Origin: Castellaniella sp. S9
GTDB taxonomy: Bacteria; Pseudomonadota; Gammaproteobacteria; Burkholderiales; Burkholderiaceae_B
Assembly (NCBI RefSeq): GCF_027257175.1
Contig: NZ_JAPFGD010000009.1
Span: forward strand, 1-64,000
DNA length: 64,000 nt
Reading direction: 5' to 3'
The translations under genes and the position numbers were made by a program. Shown piece by piece: positions 42,771 to 52,204 of this stretch. The notes below the pieces were generated by a model. That model worked only from the letters and a program-made list of their open reading frames with translations. It did no database searches and was not told the DNA's origin. Position 1 is the stretch's first letter. Each line of letters opens with the position of its first letter.

Positions 42771-43651
42771 CAGGTCGTCCTCCGCCGGAAAATGCGTTTG
42801 AATCCGCCCCCGGGGATGAGCACGAGCGCAAAGAAGAACACCACGAACACCGGCAGGTTCTGGATTTCGATCGGCAGGACCAGGGTGGACATCGACTGAA
42901 TCACGCCCACCACCAGGCCGGCGATGATGGCGCCCCGGACCGAGCCCAGGCCGCCCAGCACCACGACGGTGAACATGATGAGGATGAAGTGCTGGCCGAT
43001 GTAGGGGTAGGTCAGGGTGTACGGCAATATCACCGCCCCGGCGATCATGGTCAGCGCCGAGCCGATGCCGAAGGCCAGCATGTACATCCAGCGCGGATTG
43101 ATGCCCATCAGCTGCACCGCCGCGCGGTTCTGCGAGGTGGCCCGCATGGCCTTGCCGTAGCGGGTGCGGTTGAGGAACAGGCTGAGCAGGATCGCCATGA
43201 CCAGCGCGAATGCCGCCGCATAGACGAAGCTGGCCGGAAAGGACAGGCCCAGCACATGGAAGGTCTGGTTCTGGTAGGCCGTGTTGACGCTGAGGAAGTT
43301 GTTCCCCGACAGCACGGCGACGCCGTTGGCCAGGATCAGGCTCAGGCCCACGGTGGCGATGATCTGGGCCGATTGCGGCGCCTTGATGATGGGCTCGATC
43401 ACCAGCCGTTCGCTGAGCATGCCGAACAGGAAGCCGCCCACCCCGACCAGCGGCGCGAGCAGCAAAGGGTCCAGCTCCAGGTAGGTGCTGAGGAAGTACG
43501 CGGCCATCATGCCGATCATCAGGTATTCGCCCTGGGCGAAGTTGACGATGTTCATGACGCCGAATATCAGCGTCAGCCCGACCGAGATCAACCCATAGAC
43601 GCTGCCTATGAGGACTCCGTTCGCGACCGACTGCAGGATCAGTTGCAGCAT
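42770..43651 (-). CDS. livH: Branched-chain-amino-acid-type ABC permease (LivH)
   Basis: This 293-residue permease has about eight helices and typical features YGLISVGLTLIFGVMNIVNF near residue 20, AQGEYLMIGMMAAYFL, and MRATSQNRAAVQLMGINPRW as the coupling loop. It is the first permease gene after the binding-protein gene, from which it is separated by 140 bases containing a strong hairpin. Confidence 0.93.
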   Translation of the reverse strand: MLQLILQSVANGVLIGSVYGLISVGLTLIFGVMNIVNFAQGEYLMIGMMAAYFLSTYLELDPLLLAPLVGVGGFLFGMLSERLVIEPIIKAPQSAQIIATVGLSLILANGVAVLSGNNFLSVNTAYQNQTFHVLGLSFPASFVYAAAFALVMAILLSLFLNRTRYGKAMRATSQNRAAVQLMGINPRWMYMLAFGIGSALTMIAGAVILPYTLTYPYIGQHFILIMFTVVVLGGLGSVRGAIIAGLVVGVIQSMSTLVLPIEIQNLPVFVVFFFALVLIPGGGFKRIFRRRTT

Positions 43652-43678
43652 ATCGTGGCCATCCTATGCGGGTGTCGC

Positions 43679-43713
43679 CGGACGCCGGCGGCGCGTGCCG
43701 TTGCCGGCGTCCG
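43679..43713 (-). terminator. Strong intercistronic hairpin between the SBP gene and livH
   Basis: CGGACGCCGGC (43679-43689) and GCCGGCGTCCG (43703-43713) are exact 11-bp inverted repeats around a 13-nt loop, with no U-tract. Such hairpins after binding-protein genes usually protect the 3' end of the abundant SBP message or partially terminate transcription, so the permeases are made at lower levels. Confidence 0.6.
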
Positions 43714-43791
43714 GGACCGTTCGACGGGGACCGGCTGCCGCGCGCATCGACGGGCGCGGCGGCCGGTCCGGCGTTCTAGGGCCTGTTCACC

Positions 43792-45039
43792 CTACTTGGC
43801 CTGGGCCGGCCATTGGGGCTTGCCCTTGACCAGGTCGGCGGGCCAGACGCCCACGAGCTTGCTGTCCTGCCATTGCACCATCAGCGGCGCCGCGTGGATG
43901 TTCACGCCCGAGGCGTCGAATTCGACCACGCCGCCCGGCATCGAGCCCGCCGCGCCGCGCGTGAATTTGCCCGCGTGGATGGCCTTGGCCAGTTCGGCCG
44001 GATCGGTCGTCGGGTGTTCCTCGAGGGCCTGGGCGATCACATAGACCGCGGCGGCGTTGTCATGCGCCTCCTGGGGCATGAACTGGCCGTACTTCTGTTG
44101 ATAGGCCTCGCCGATGGCGCCGTAGCCATCCGGGTTGGAGGTGGTGACGCTGAAGACGCCGTTGACCGAGGGGCCCAGCACCTTCAGGAAGTCGGGCGTC
44201 ACGTAGCCGCCCGTCCCGCCGAACATCGGCAGGGTGCTGCCCGCGGACTTCAGGGCGCGCATCAGCAGGACGCCGTCGGTCACGTAGGCGATCGAGAACG
44301 TGCTGTCGGCGCCGGACGCCTTGATCTTGGCGACGATGGGGTTGGCGTCGGTGATCTCGGGCGAATAGCCTTCGAACAGCACCACGGTGGCGCCGCTTTC
44401 CTCGGCTTGTTTCTTCAGCGATTCGGCCTGGCTTGCGCCATAGGCGTTGTTCGCGTAGACGATCGCGACCTTTTGCACCGGGTGGCCGTTGGCCTTGGCG
44501 ACCTCGGAGGCATAGCGGAACTGGGCCGTGCCCATCTTCGAGGCCGCGGCCGGCAACTGGAAGAAATACTTGTAGCCCTGGTGCGTCAGGGTGTCCGCGA
44601 ACGAGGTGCTGAGCAAGGGGATGCCGGCGCGCTCGGTGACGCGTGCGATGGTCTCGGTCAGGCCGCTGGCGTAGGCGCCCACCATGGCCAGGGGCTTGTC
44701 GCCCTTGGACAGGAAGTTGATGGCCGCCGAGGCCGCCTTGGCCGGGTTGCTGGTGGCATCGGCGATGGTGAGCTTCAACTGTGCGCCGCCCATGGACTTG
44801 ATGCCGCCCTCGGCGTTGATCTGCTCGACCGCCAACTGGATGCCGCGCAGGGAATTTTCGCCGTTCTGCGCGGTGGCCCCGGTCAGCGGCAGGATCGTGC
44901 CGATGGTGATGGTCTCCGGGTTGGCGGCCAGGCTGCTGGCGGCCGGGCAGGCCAGCCCCAGCACCGCCGCGAGGCCGGCCGCCGCGAGCTTCAGCCGGTG
45001 GCCGGTGTCGCGATGTACTCTGAATATTGTCTTCGCCAT
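43792..45039 (-). CDS. livK: Liv-type ABC substrate-binding protein
   Basis: This 415-residue periplasmic binding protein has a signal peptide (LKLAAAGLAAVLGLACPAAS, cleavage before ANPETITIG). The fold 1 LivJ/K pattern is clear: IGTILPLTGATAQNGENSLR, GIQLAVEQINAEGGI, VKVAIVYANNAYGASQAESL (read here as VQKVAIVYANNAYG), and SIAYVTDGVLLMRALK. The ATG at 45039 is chosen over 45069 because AGGAGA precedes it. The ligand is unknown; the neighbouring hydantoinase and carbamoylase suggest a hydantoin, carbamoyl- or D-amino acid. Confidence 0.92.
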   Translation of the reverse strand: MAKTIFRVHRDTGHRLKLAAAGLAAVLGLACPAASSLAANPETITIGTILPLTGATAQNGENSLRGIQLAVEQINAEGGIKSMGGAQLKLTIADATSNPAKAASAAINFLSKGDKPLAMVGAYASGLTETIARVTERAGIPLLSTSFADTLTHQGYKYFFQLPAAASKMGTAQFRYASEVAKANGHPVQKVAIVYANNAYGASQAESLKKQAEESGATVVLFEGYSPEITDANPIVAKIKASGADSTFSIAYVTDGVLLMRALKSAGSTLPMFGGTGGYVTPDFLKVLGPSVNGVFSVTTSNPDGYGAIGEAYQQKYGQFMPQEAHDNAAAVYVIAQALEEHPTTDPAELAKAIHAGKFTRGAAGSMPGGVVEFDASGVNIHAAPLMVQWQDSKLVGVWPADLVKGKPQWPAQAK

Positions 45040-45138
45040 GATCTTGTCTCCTGTTGAGGTGAAAAACACCCCGGTTAAATGCAGTACCGCATTTTTCCTG
45101 CTCCGACCGGTCTGCGCCGACCTGTCCGCCGCCGCGGA

Positions 45139-46095
45139 TCAGCGCGTCAACCGGATTCCCACTCCGTGCTCCAGGGCTCGCGCCACGAGGGCGGCGCCGC
45201 ACATCACGTCCTGCACCGCCAGCCCCTGGGACTCGAAAACGGTGACCTGATCGCGGCTGGTGCGCCCGGGGCGCGCGCCGACGAGCAGCTCGCCCAGCGT
45301 CCCGACGCCGTCCAGGTCCCAGTCGTTGGCCAGCAGGTCGCCGCATTCCCGGCGGGCGACCTCGAGGTCGTCCACCAGGATCAGGCCGGCCCGTTCCAGG
45401 ACCGGCCGGCCGATTTCCGCCTTGCGCGGATCGTTCGATCCGATGGCGTTGATATGGGTGCCGGGCCGCAGCCATTGCGCCTCGAACAGCGGCGTCGCCG
45501 CGTTGGTCGCCGTCACCAGGATGTCGGCGCTGGACGCCGCCGCCCGCGCGTCGGCCGGTAAAAAGCGCAGGCCGGGGTATTCGCCCGCCAATCGGTCGAT
45601 GAAGGCATCGCGCCGCGCCGCGTCGCGGCCCACCACGCGCACCTCGACGATCGTGGGCAGGGCCTCGAGCAGCGCGCGGATCTGGTATTCGGCCTGGAAG
45701 CCCGTGCCGTAGACGGACAGCGCGGCCGGCGCGTCGTTGGCCATCGCGCGGCTGGCGACGGCGGTCGCGGCGCCGGTGCGGATCTGGCCCAGGCGATTGG
45801 CCTCGACGAGGGCCAGCATCTCGCCGGTCCGCATCGAATACAGGGTCAGCGCGAGGGACGTTCCCCGGGTCGTTCCACGGCCGGCCGTCACGTAGCTCTT
45901 GACCCCCATCACGCCCGCCGAGGGCGCGCAGGCCCACATGACGTTCAGCACCGCCGGATCGGCCGCCATGCGTGTCCTGACTGCGTTCAGGGCCTCGCCT
46001 TGCGCCAGGCTGCGGAACGCCGCGTCCACGCAGTCGATGGCCTGTGCCATGGGCAACAGGTCGGCAACCGCGTCGTCAGTCAGGTAGACAGCCAT
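45139..46095 (-). CDS. Ornithine cyclodeaminase / mu-crystallin family protein
   Basis: This 318-residue NAD(P)-dependent enzyme shows MGVKSYVTAGRGTTRGTSLA, LGQIRTGAATAVASRAMAND, LSVYGTGFQAEYQIRALLEA (Rossmann nucleotide loop) and THINAIGSNDPRKAEIGRPV, the usual family blocks. Members include ornithine cyclodeaminase, alanine dehydrogenase and ketimine reductases. The start at 46095 overlaps the hydantoinase end by 20 bases; the long upstream frame is a shadow. In this cluster it may reduce or form an imine of the amino acid released by the carbamoylase. Confidence 0.87.
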   Translation of the reverse strand: MAVYLTDDAVADLLPMAQAIDCVDAAFRSLAQGEALNAVRTRMAADPAVLNVMWACAPSAGVMGVKSYVTAGRGTTRGTSLALTLYSMRTGEMLALVEANRLGQIRTGAATAVASRAMANDAPAALSVYGTGFQAEYQIRALLEALPTIVEVRVVGRDAARRDAFIDRLAGEYPGLRFLPADARAAASSADILVTATNAATPLFEAQWLRPGTHINAIGSNDPRKAEIGRPVLERAGLILVDDLEVARRECGDLLANDWDLDGVGTLGELLVGARPGRTSRDQVTVFESQGLAVQDVMCGAALVARALEHGVGIRLTR

Positions 46096-47563
46096 GGTCG
46101 GCCAGCGCCTTGGACAGGGGGTTGGTCGATCGTTGCGACGTGCCGGGGCGGCGCAGCGGCCAGGCCAGGCGCGGCGCGTCCCGGCGCAGGTACTGGCCGC
46201 TGCCGCGTTCCGCGTGCAGTTGCCCGTCCTCGACGACCACACGTCCGCGCGAGACGACCACCTCGGGCCAGCCCTTGATGCGTTTGCCCTCGTAGGGCGT
46301 ATAGCCCACCTGGTCGTGCAGCGCCGCGTGCGTGATGCGGGTTTCCCGGTCCGGGTTCCAGATGGCCAGGTCGGCGTCAGCGCCGACCGCGATCCGGCCC
46401 TTGCGCGGCGACAGGCCGTACAGGTCCGCATGATTCGAGGCGGTCAGCCTGACGAACTGATGGATGTCGATCCGGCCCTTGAGCACGCCCTCGCTGAACA
46501 GCAGCGGCATGCGCAGCTCCAGCCCCGGGACGCCGTTGGCCATGTCCTTGAAGGTGGTCTGGTCGCCCTTGGGCAGCTTGCCGGTTTCGTCGAACCGGTA
46601 GGGCGCATGGTCGGAGGAATAGGTCTGCAGCGTGCCGTCCATGAAACCCTGCCAGACCGATTCCTGCGACGCGGCGTCGCGCGGCGGCGGCGAGCAGCAG
46701 AACTTGGCGCCTTCGAGGCCCGCGCGGTCCAGGTCGTCGGCGGTCAGGAACAGGTATTGGGGGCAGCTTTCCGCCAGCACGTGCGCGCCCAGGTTCTGGG
46801 CGCTGCGGATCAATTCGACGGTGCTGCCGCCGGCCACGTGGACGATGAGGATCGGCGTGTCGACGAGGCGAGCCAGCGCGATGGCGCGGTTGGCCGCCTC
46901 GGCCTCGGCCAGCGGGTCGTGCGCCACCGCGTGGAACTTGGGCGCCGTGTGGCCGCGCGCGATCAGGCGCTTGGCCAGCCACTTGATGATGTCGTTGTTC
47001 TCGGCGTGCACCATGACCAGCGCGCCGTGCTCGCGGGCCAGGTCCAGCACGTCCAGCAGCTGGTAGTCGTCCAGCCGCATGGCGTCGTAGGTCATGTAGA
47101 CCTTCAGCGAGGTGATCCCGCCGCGGATGGCCTCGGGCAGGTCGTGGGCCATGGTGCGCTCGTCGGGATTGGCGAGGATGAGGTGAAAGCCGTAATCGAT
47201 GACCGCCTTGGCGCGTGCGCGCTCGGCATAGTCGCGCACCACGTCCGGCACCGCCTTTGCGCGATGCTGCGCCGCAAAGGGGATGATGGTCGTGGTGCCG
47301 CCGAAGGCGGCCGACACGGTGGCCGAGTAGAAATCATCCGCCCCCATGACCCCCATGCCGGAGAGCTGTTCGACGTGGCAGTGGCTGTCGATACCGCCCG
47401 GCAGCACCCAGCGCCCGGCCGCATCGACGTCGCGTGCACCCGGCGCCAGGTCTGTCCCGATCGCGGCGATGCGGCCGTCGCGCACGCCCACGTCGCCCTC
47501 GACGATGGCCTCGCCGGTCACGATGCGCCCGTGGCGGATGGTCAGGTCGAAAGGCTGTGCCAT
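46076..47563 (-). CDS. hyuH: D-hydantoinase / dihydropyrimidinase
   Basis: This 495-residue cyclic amidohydrolase opens hydantoin or dihydropyrimidine rings. Metal ligands appear in PGGIDSHCHVEQ near residue 56; the lysine to be carboxylated is in GGITSLKVYMTYDA near 148. VHAENND, ILIVHVAGGS and YSSDHAPYRF supply the other His and Asp ligands. SHCH replaces the more common VHTH, but both His are kept. The C-terminal 40 residues (after about 455) look poorly conserved. D-stereochemistry is inferred from the D-carbamoylase next to it. Confidence 0.92.
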   Translation of the reverse strand: MAQPFDLTIRHGRIVTGEAIVEGDVGVRDGRIAAIGTDLAPGARDVDAAGRWVLPGGIDSHCHVEQLSGMGVMGADDFYSATVSAAFGGTTTIIPFAAQHRAKAVPDVVRDYAERARAKAVIDYGFHLILANPDERTMAHDLPEAIRGGITSLKVYMTYDAMRLDDYQLLDVLDLAREHGALVMVHAENNDIIKWLAKRLIARGHTAPKFHAVAHDPLAEAEAANRAIALARLVDTPILIVHVAGGSTVELIRSAQNLGAHVLAESCPQYLFLTADDLDRAGLEGAKFCCSPPPRDAASQESVWQGFMDGTLQTYSSDHAPYRFDETGKLPKGDQTTFKDMANGVPGLELRMPLLFSEGVLKGRIDIHQFVRLTASNHADLYGLSPRKGRIAVGADADLAIWNPDRETRITHAALHDQVGYTPYEGKRIKGWPEVVVSRGRVVVEDGQLHAERGSGQYLRRDAPRLAWPLRRPGTSQRSTNPLSKALADHGCLPD

Positions 47564-47579
47564 GGCTGTCCCGATGCTC

Positions 47580-48515
47580 TTACGCCAGGGGCTCGCCCGC
47601 CCCGACGCGCTCTACGATGAGGCGGTAGTGTTCCGGGCTGCGATGCTTGGCGAAGTTGAACACGTGCTGGCGGAAATTGTCGCCGATGCGCAAGTCGGCC
47701 TGGACCGTGATGACCTCGTCGTCCTCGGACAGGGCGCGGGCGGCGATCTCGCCGGTGGGCGCGACGATGACCGAGCTGCCGATCATGTGGAAGCCGTCCT
47801 CGGAGCCGCACTTGGCGGCCGCGGCGACCCACAGCGCGTTCTGGTAGGCATTGGCCTGCAGCGAGATCAAATGCGTGGTCGTGCGCAGGTGCAGCGGTTC
47901 GTTCCAGTGGATGTTGACCGAAGGCGTGTTGTAGCCCAGGACGACGATCTCGGCGGTTTGCAGCGACAGGACGCGATAGGTCTCGGGCCAGCGCCGGTCG
48001 TTGCACAGGCACATGCCAAAGCGCGTGCCGTCCATGTCGAACGCCCGGAAACCCAGGTCGCCGACCTCGAAGTATTTCTTTTCGAGGTGCTGGAAGGGGG
48101 CGTCGAGCTTGTGGTCCGAATGGCCCGGCAGGTGGATCTTGCGGTATTTGCCGACGATGGCGCCGGCCTTGTCCACCAGGATGGCGGTGTTGAAGCGGCG
48201 GCCTTCGGGGGTGAGCTCGGCATAGCCCAGGTAGAAGCCGACTGACAGCGACCGGGCCTCGTCGAACAGCGGCTGGACCTGCGGATTGGGCATGGTCCGT
48301 TCATAGAACCGGTCCAGTTCGTCCTGGTCCTCGATCCAGTAGCGCGGGAAAAACGTGGTCAGGGCGAGTTCCGGAAAGACGACGAATCCGGCGCCGCGGC
48401 CCTTGGCCTCGCGCAGCATCTCGATCAGTCTGCGGACGACGGCCTCGCGCGAGTCCGCCAGGTGCACCGGCCCCATCTGGGCAACGGCCAGGCCCAGTGT
48501 GCGATCACTGTTCAT
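47580..48515 (-). CDS. hyuC: N-carbamoyl-D-amino acid amidohydrolase
   Basis: This 311-residue nitrilase-superfamily enzyme hydrolyses N-carbamoyl-D-amino acids to D-amino acid, CO2 and ammonia. The Glu-Lys-Cys triad lies in VVFPELALTTFFPRYW (residue about 46), KYRKIHLPGHSDH and GMCLCNDRRWPETYR (Cys about 171). The CNDRRWPE context and the tail NFAKHRSPEHYRLI match the Agrobacterium D-carbamoylase type, not beta-ureidopropionase. The ATG at 48515 gives the usual length. With the hydantoinase it forms the classic two-step route from D-hydantoins. Confidence 0.92.
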   Translation of the reverse strand: MNSDRTLGLAVAQMGPVHLADSREAVVRRLIEMLREAKGRGAGFVVFPELALTTFFPRYWIEDQDELDRFYERTMPNPQVQPLFDEARSLSVGFYLGYAELTPEGRRFNTAILVDKAGAIVGKYRKIHLPGHSDHKLDAPFQHLEKKYFEVGDLGFRAFDMDGTRFGMCLCNDRRWPETYRVLSLQTAEIVVLGYNTPSVNIHWNEPLHLRTTTHLISLQANAYQNALWVAAAAKCGSEDGFHMIGSSVIVAPTGEIAARALSEDDEVITVQADLRIGDNFRQHVFNFAKHRSPEHYRLIVERVGAGEPLA

Positions 48516-48718
48516 GTCGATACTTTGTGCCTTCGTGAAAGAAACCCAAACGACATGCGGTGCGCCCGGCGCGGGCATTCGGGAAAAGCGCCTTGCGGGA
48601 CAGCCATGCCGAACTGTTTTTGATTATCGGCCAGTCGGCCGCCCTTGCCGACTCACTTTTTGTGACCTTGCGTTAAGTTTGGGTTAAGGTCTTGGGGGCT
48701 GATCAACAGGAGGGGGAC

Positions 48719-51649
48719 ATGGGCGGTGGCTTTTCTCGGCGCGGCTTCATCAAGCTTGGTGTATTCAGCGGCATTACGGTCGTGCTGGGCCGGCTGTCCA
48801 ATGCCCAGGTGGTCGAGGTCGACTCCGGCCGCCACGCCAGAGATTGGCTGGCCGCCGACGGCACGGCGCGCTACCGCTGGGATGCGGTGCGCAAGGTGAC
48901 CGGCCAGAAGGTCTTTGCGCGCGACTTTCGCGCGCAGGACCTGCCCGGCTGGCCCCGCCAGCAGGCGCATGCGTTCTTCATCAAGGCCACGCGCGCCGAC
49001 CGCGGTTTCGAAGGGGTTGACCTGTCGCCGCTGGGCGCGGACCTGCAGCCCGACCGTCTGGTGCTGCACGAGGACCTGGTCCGCGACGGCATCGAGGTCC
49101 CGCAGCCTGACGACCTGGGTCCGGATTTCTATGGCCGCACGCTGCTGACGCCGAAAGGCCAGACGCCGCCCATGCTGGGCCAGCCGGTGGCCTTGCTGGT
49201 GTACGAGGATTTCGAACGTTTCCAGGCGGCCAAGCGGCGGCTGCGGTTTGCCCCCGAGGCCGTGCGCTATGGGGCGCAGACCGGGCCCCGGCCGCCCGCG
49301 GACTACGGGGCGGCGCGCTATGTCCGTATTGCCGGGGAATCCCCCGGCGCGCCGCCGGTGTTCTCGCCCATGCAGGACGCCGTCATCTGGGGCGCCTTCG
49401 ACGATCGCGGGCCGGTCTGGCCGCCCGCGGATCCGGACAACCCCTTCCTGCCGCAGGCCGTGACGCTGAAGCACCGCGGCGGCAGCGCCCCGCGCGATCC
49501 CGCCCAGGTCGCTCGCGACACGGGCGATGCCATGCGCCGCGGCATGGACGCCGCGCAGGCCATCGCGCGGGCCATCGAGGATGCGCGCGCCGATCCGGCC
49601 AAATGCGTCCTGCGGCGCCAGGGATTCTCGCAATCGATCGACCCCTGCGCCATGGAGGCGGACAACGGCAATGCCTGGTACGACGCGGGCACGCGCACCC
49701 TGCACCTGATCACGGCCACGCAATCGCCCTACGAGGTCGCGCGCCTGGCGGCGCTGATGGTCAAGGACAACGCGCGCTTTCCGGTCGAGCGCATCCAGTT
49801 GCTGACCGGCACCACCGTCGGCTATGGTTCCAAGGACCATTCCATTTTTCCGCTGTATGCCATCGCCGCGGCCTTTTATGGCGGCGGCCGGCCGGTGCGC
49901 CTGGCCAACGACCGCTACGAGCAATTCCAGATGGGCATGAAGCGGCATTCGGTCGACATGGACGTCACCCTCGTGGCCGATCGCGACAGCGGCAAATTCG
50001 ACATCCTCAAGGGCGAGTACACCTGTAATGGCGGCGGCCGCGCCAATTTTTCATTTTCCGTGGCCCAGGTGGCGGCGACCGCGGCGCAGTCCATCTATTA
50101 TTTCCCACGCTCGGACCTGGCCGGCGTCGCCGTCTCGTCGACCGCCGTCGAGGCGGGTTCGATGCGTGGCTACGGCACCCTGCAGTCGATGAGCATGACC
50201 GAGGCGATGGTCGACGAGCTGGCCGCCGAACTGGGCATCGACGCCATCGAATTGCGCCGCCGCAATGCTTTGCGTCCCGGCGAGCCCAATACCCAGGGCG
50301 CGGTGCCGATGGGCGATCCGCGCAACCTCGACATGCTGGCGCGCGCCGCCCGCAACCCGCTGTGGCGCAACCGCGAGGCCCACAAGAAAGCCTACGACGA
50401 GCAGCATCCCGGCCATCGCTATGGCTTGGGTTTCGCGCAGGTGCAAAAGGATTATGGGTCGGGCGCCGACACCAGCGCCCTGGTGCTGGAATTCGATGCC
50501 CGGGGCACGATCACCCTGCGCCACTGCGCGCAGGAAATCGGCACCGGCGCCACCACCGCGCAGCAGATCCTGATCCAGCGGCTCCTCGGCAAGGCGCCGG
50601 ATGTCGCGGTCTTTGGCGTCACTGAATTCGAGCAGCTGCCGCTGGTCAGCAACGAGCTGCCGTTCACCATCGACCAGGCGCAGCAGGACGCGCTGTCCGG
50701 AAACCCGTACTGGGTCCCCAGCCTGTTGCCGGCCATGAGCGCCTCGAACAGCGCGTACTTCCTGGGTTTCGGCACCAAACAGGCGGCCCGGTTCCTGCTG
50801 GAGCACAGTCTGTGGCCGGCCGCACGCGCCCTCTGGAGCGCCGGCCCCGGGGGCGGGCAGATCGCCAGCGGCGCCATGCGGGCCACCGACCTGCGCGCCG
50901 TGCCCGGCGGCATCGGCGGCGGCGGGATGGCGCCGCTGCCCTTCGAAGACGTCGCCCGCCAGGCGCACGCCATGGGTCTGGTCACGGGCGTCGCGCTGCA
51001 TTGCTTCAGCCGCTGGGAATGGGCCCGCGCACAGTTCGAGGTGCCGGGCGCGGGCCGGCTGGAGCTGCCGTTGGATGCCCTGGCCGTGCGCTATGGCGAC
51101 GGCGCCCCCGAGGCGCTGCAGCGCCGCATGACGACCGGCGGCTATGATTTCATCGCGCGCCGCCAGGTGCATTTCCCCGCCGCCGAGCGCAACAATGCCG
51201 GGGTCACCACCTATACACCGGCCGCCTGTTTCGTCGAGCTGGACGTCAACACCCATACGGGCGAGGTCCGCATCCTGCAGCTGCACAGCCTGCTGGACAC
51301 GGGCACGGTCATCGTGCCCCAGCTGGTGTCGGGCCAGCAGCAGGGCGGGCTGGCCATGGGTATCGGCCATGCGCTGCTGGAGGAATTGCCGCTGTACGAT
51401 GACGGCCCGGGCAACGGGACCTGGAACTTCAACCGCTACGTCCTGCCGCGTGCCAGCGACGTGGCGGTCTGGCGGCAGACTGCGGAATACCTGCCGCCGT
51501 CGACCGAGACCTCGCCGCCCAAGGGCGTGGCCGAGGTCGTGATGATTCCCGTGGTCGCCGGCATCGCCAATGCGGTTCACCATGCCATCGGCCGGCGGTT
51601 CTATCAGTTTCCCATCACGGCCGAGAAAATCAGGAGGGCTTTGGCATGA
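48719..51649 (+). CDS. Molybdenum hydroxylase, molybdopterin-binding subunit
   Basis: This 976-residue xanthine-dehydrogenase-family large subunit starts with a Tat-type leader (SRRGFIKLGVFSG), so it is exported folded. Features include YEVARLAALMVKDN, EAGSMRGYGTLQSM (molybdopterin contact), AQEIGTGATTAQQILIQRLL, and the active-site Glu in PPKGVAEVVMIPVVAG near residue 937, where GVGE is more usual. Start chosen by the AGGAGGGGG just before the ATG. It forms an operon with the iron-sulfur and cytochrome subunits, like isoquinoline 1-oxidoreductase and related periplasmic hydroxylases. The substrate is unknown. Confidence 0.9.
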   Translation: MGGGFSRRGFIKLGVFSGITVVLGRLSNAQVVEVDSGRHARDWLAADGTARYRWDAVRKVTGQKVFARDFRAQDLPGWPRQQAHAFFIKATRADRGFEGVDLSPLGADLQPDRLVLHEDLVRDGIEVPQPDDLGPDFYGRTLLTPKGQTPPMLGQPVALLVYEDFERFQAAKRRLRFAPEAVRYGAQTGPRPPADYGAARYVRIAGESPGAPPVFSPMQDAVIWGAFDDRGPVWPPADPDNPFLPQAVTLKHRGGSAPRDPAQVARDTGDAMRRGMDAAQAIARAIEDARADPAKCVLRRQGFSQSIDPCAMEADNGNAWYDAGTRTLHLITATQSPYEVARLAALMVKDNARFPVERIQLLTGTTVGYGSKDHSIFPLYAIAAAFYGGGRPVRLANDRYEQFQMGMKRHSVDMDVTLVADRDSGKFDILKGEYTCNGGGRANFSFSVAQVAATAAQSIYYFPRSDLAGVAVSSTAVEAGSMRGYGTLQSMSMTEAMVDELAAELGIDAIELRRRNALRPGEPNTQGAVPMGDPRNLDMLARAARNPLWRNREAHKKAYDEQHPGHRYGLGFAQVQKDYGSGADTSALVLEFDARGTITLRHCAQEIGTGATTAQQILIQRLLGKAPDVAVFGVTEFEQLPLVSNELPFTIDQAQQDALSGNPYWVPSLLPAMSASNSAYFLGFGTKQAARFLLEHSLWPAARALWSAGPGGGQIASGAMRATDLRAVPGGIGGGGMAPLPFEDVARQAHAMGLVTGVALHCFSRWEWARAQFEVPGAGRLELPLDALAVRYGDGAPEALQRRMTTGGYDFIARRQVHFPAAERNNAGVTTYTPAACFVELDVNTHTGEVRILQLHSLLDTGTVIVPQLVSGQQQGGLAMGIGHALLEELPLYDDGPGNGTWNFNRYVLPRASDVAVWRQTAEYLPPSTETSPPKGVAEVVMIPVVAGIANAVHHAIGRRFYQFPITAEKIRRALA

Positions 51650-52191
51650 CGCTTGAAAAGCGCCCCGTGTCCATGACGATCAACGGCCAGGCCGTCGGCC
51701 CGGTGGAGGTGCCGGTCGGCATGCCCATGATCGATTTTCTGCACGAAACCCTGGACCTCACCGGCACGCGCCTGGGCTGCGGCCAGGGTGTCTGCCACGC
51801 CTGCGTGGTCATGGTACAGCGCGACGGTGCGCCGCCCGTCGAGCATCGGACCTGCATATTCGATGCGCATTTCTTCAACGGCAAGTCCATCGTCACCATC
51901 GAGGGCCATGCCCCGCTCAACGCGCAGGGCGAACCGCAGTCGCTGTCGCCCGTACAGCAGGCCTTCATCGATCATTTCGCGTTCCAGTGCGGTTATTGCA
52001 CGCCGGGTTTCGTCGCCGGGGCCACGGTTTTCATCGAGACACTGAAGCACAAGCCCGTTCCACGCGCCCAACTGGAATCCGCCATCGAATCGGCGCTGAA
52101 TGCGCACATCTGCCGCTGCACCGGCTATGTGCGCTATTACGAGGCCGTCAAGGACGTCGCCCTGGCTACGCCGGGCTGCGTCATCGGCTGA
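51646..52191 (+). CDS. Molybdenum hydroxylase, [2Fe-2S] subunit
   Basis: This 181-residue protein has two iron-sulfur sites: the plant-ferredoxin-like LGCGQGVCHACVVMVQ (with a later RTC) near residue 44, and the four-Cys helical motif FQCGYCTPGF / NAHICRCTGYVRYYEA near residues 116 and 150. It overlaps the large subunit by 4 bases. It transfers electrons from the molybdenum centre toward the cytochrome. It lacks its own signal peptide and is probably exported together with the large subunit. Confidence 0.95.
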   Translation: MTLEKRPVSMTINGQAVGPVEVPVGMPMIDFLHETLDLTGTRLGCGQGVCHACVVMVQRDGAPPVEHRTCIFDAHFFNGKSIVTIEGHAPLNAQGEPQSLSPVQQAFIDHFAFQCGYCTPGFVAGATVFIETLKHKPVPRAQLESAIESALNAHICRCTGYVRYYEAVKDVALATPGCVIG

Positions 52192-52204
52192 GGAGGGGCA
52201 CGCC

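Noticed and set aside
44060-45937. Minus-strand frame across the SBP and cyclodeaminase genes (625 codons)
   Set aside because: It runs out of frame across two well-supported genes, so it is a shadow.
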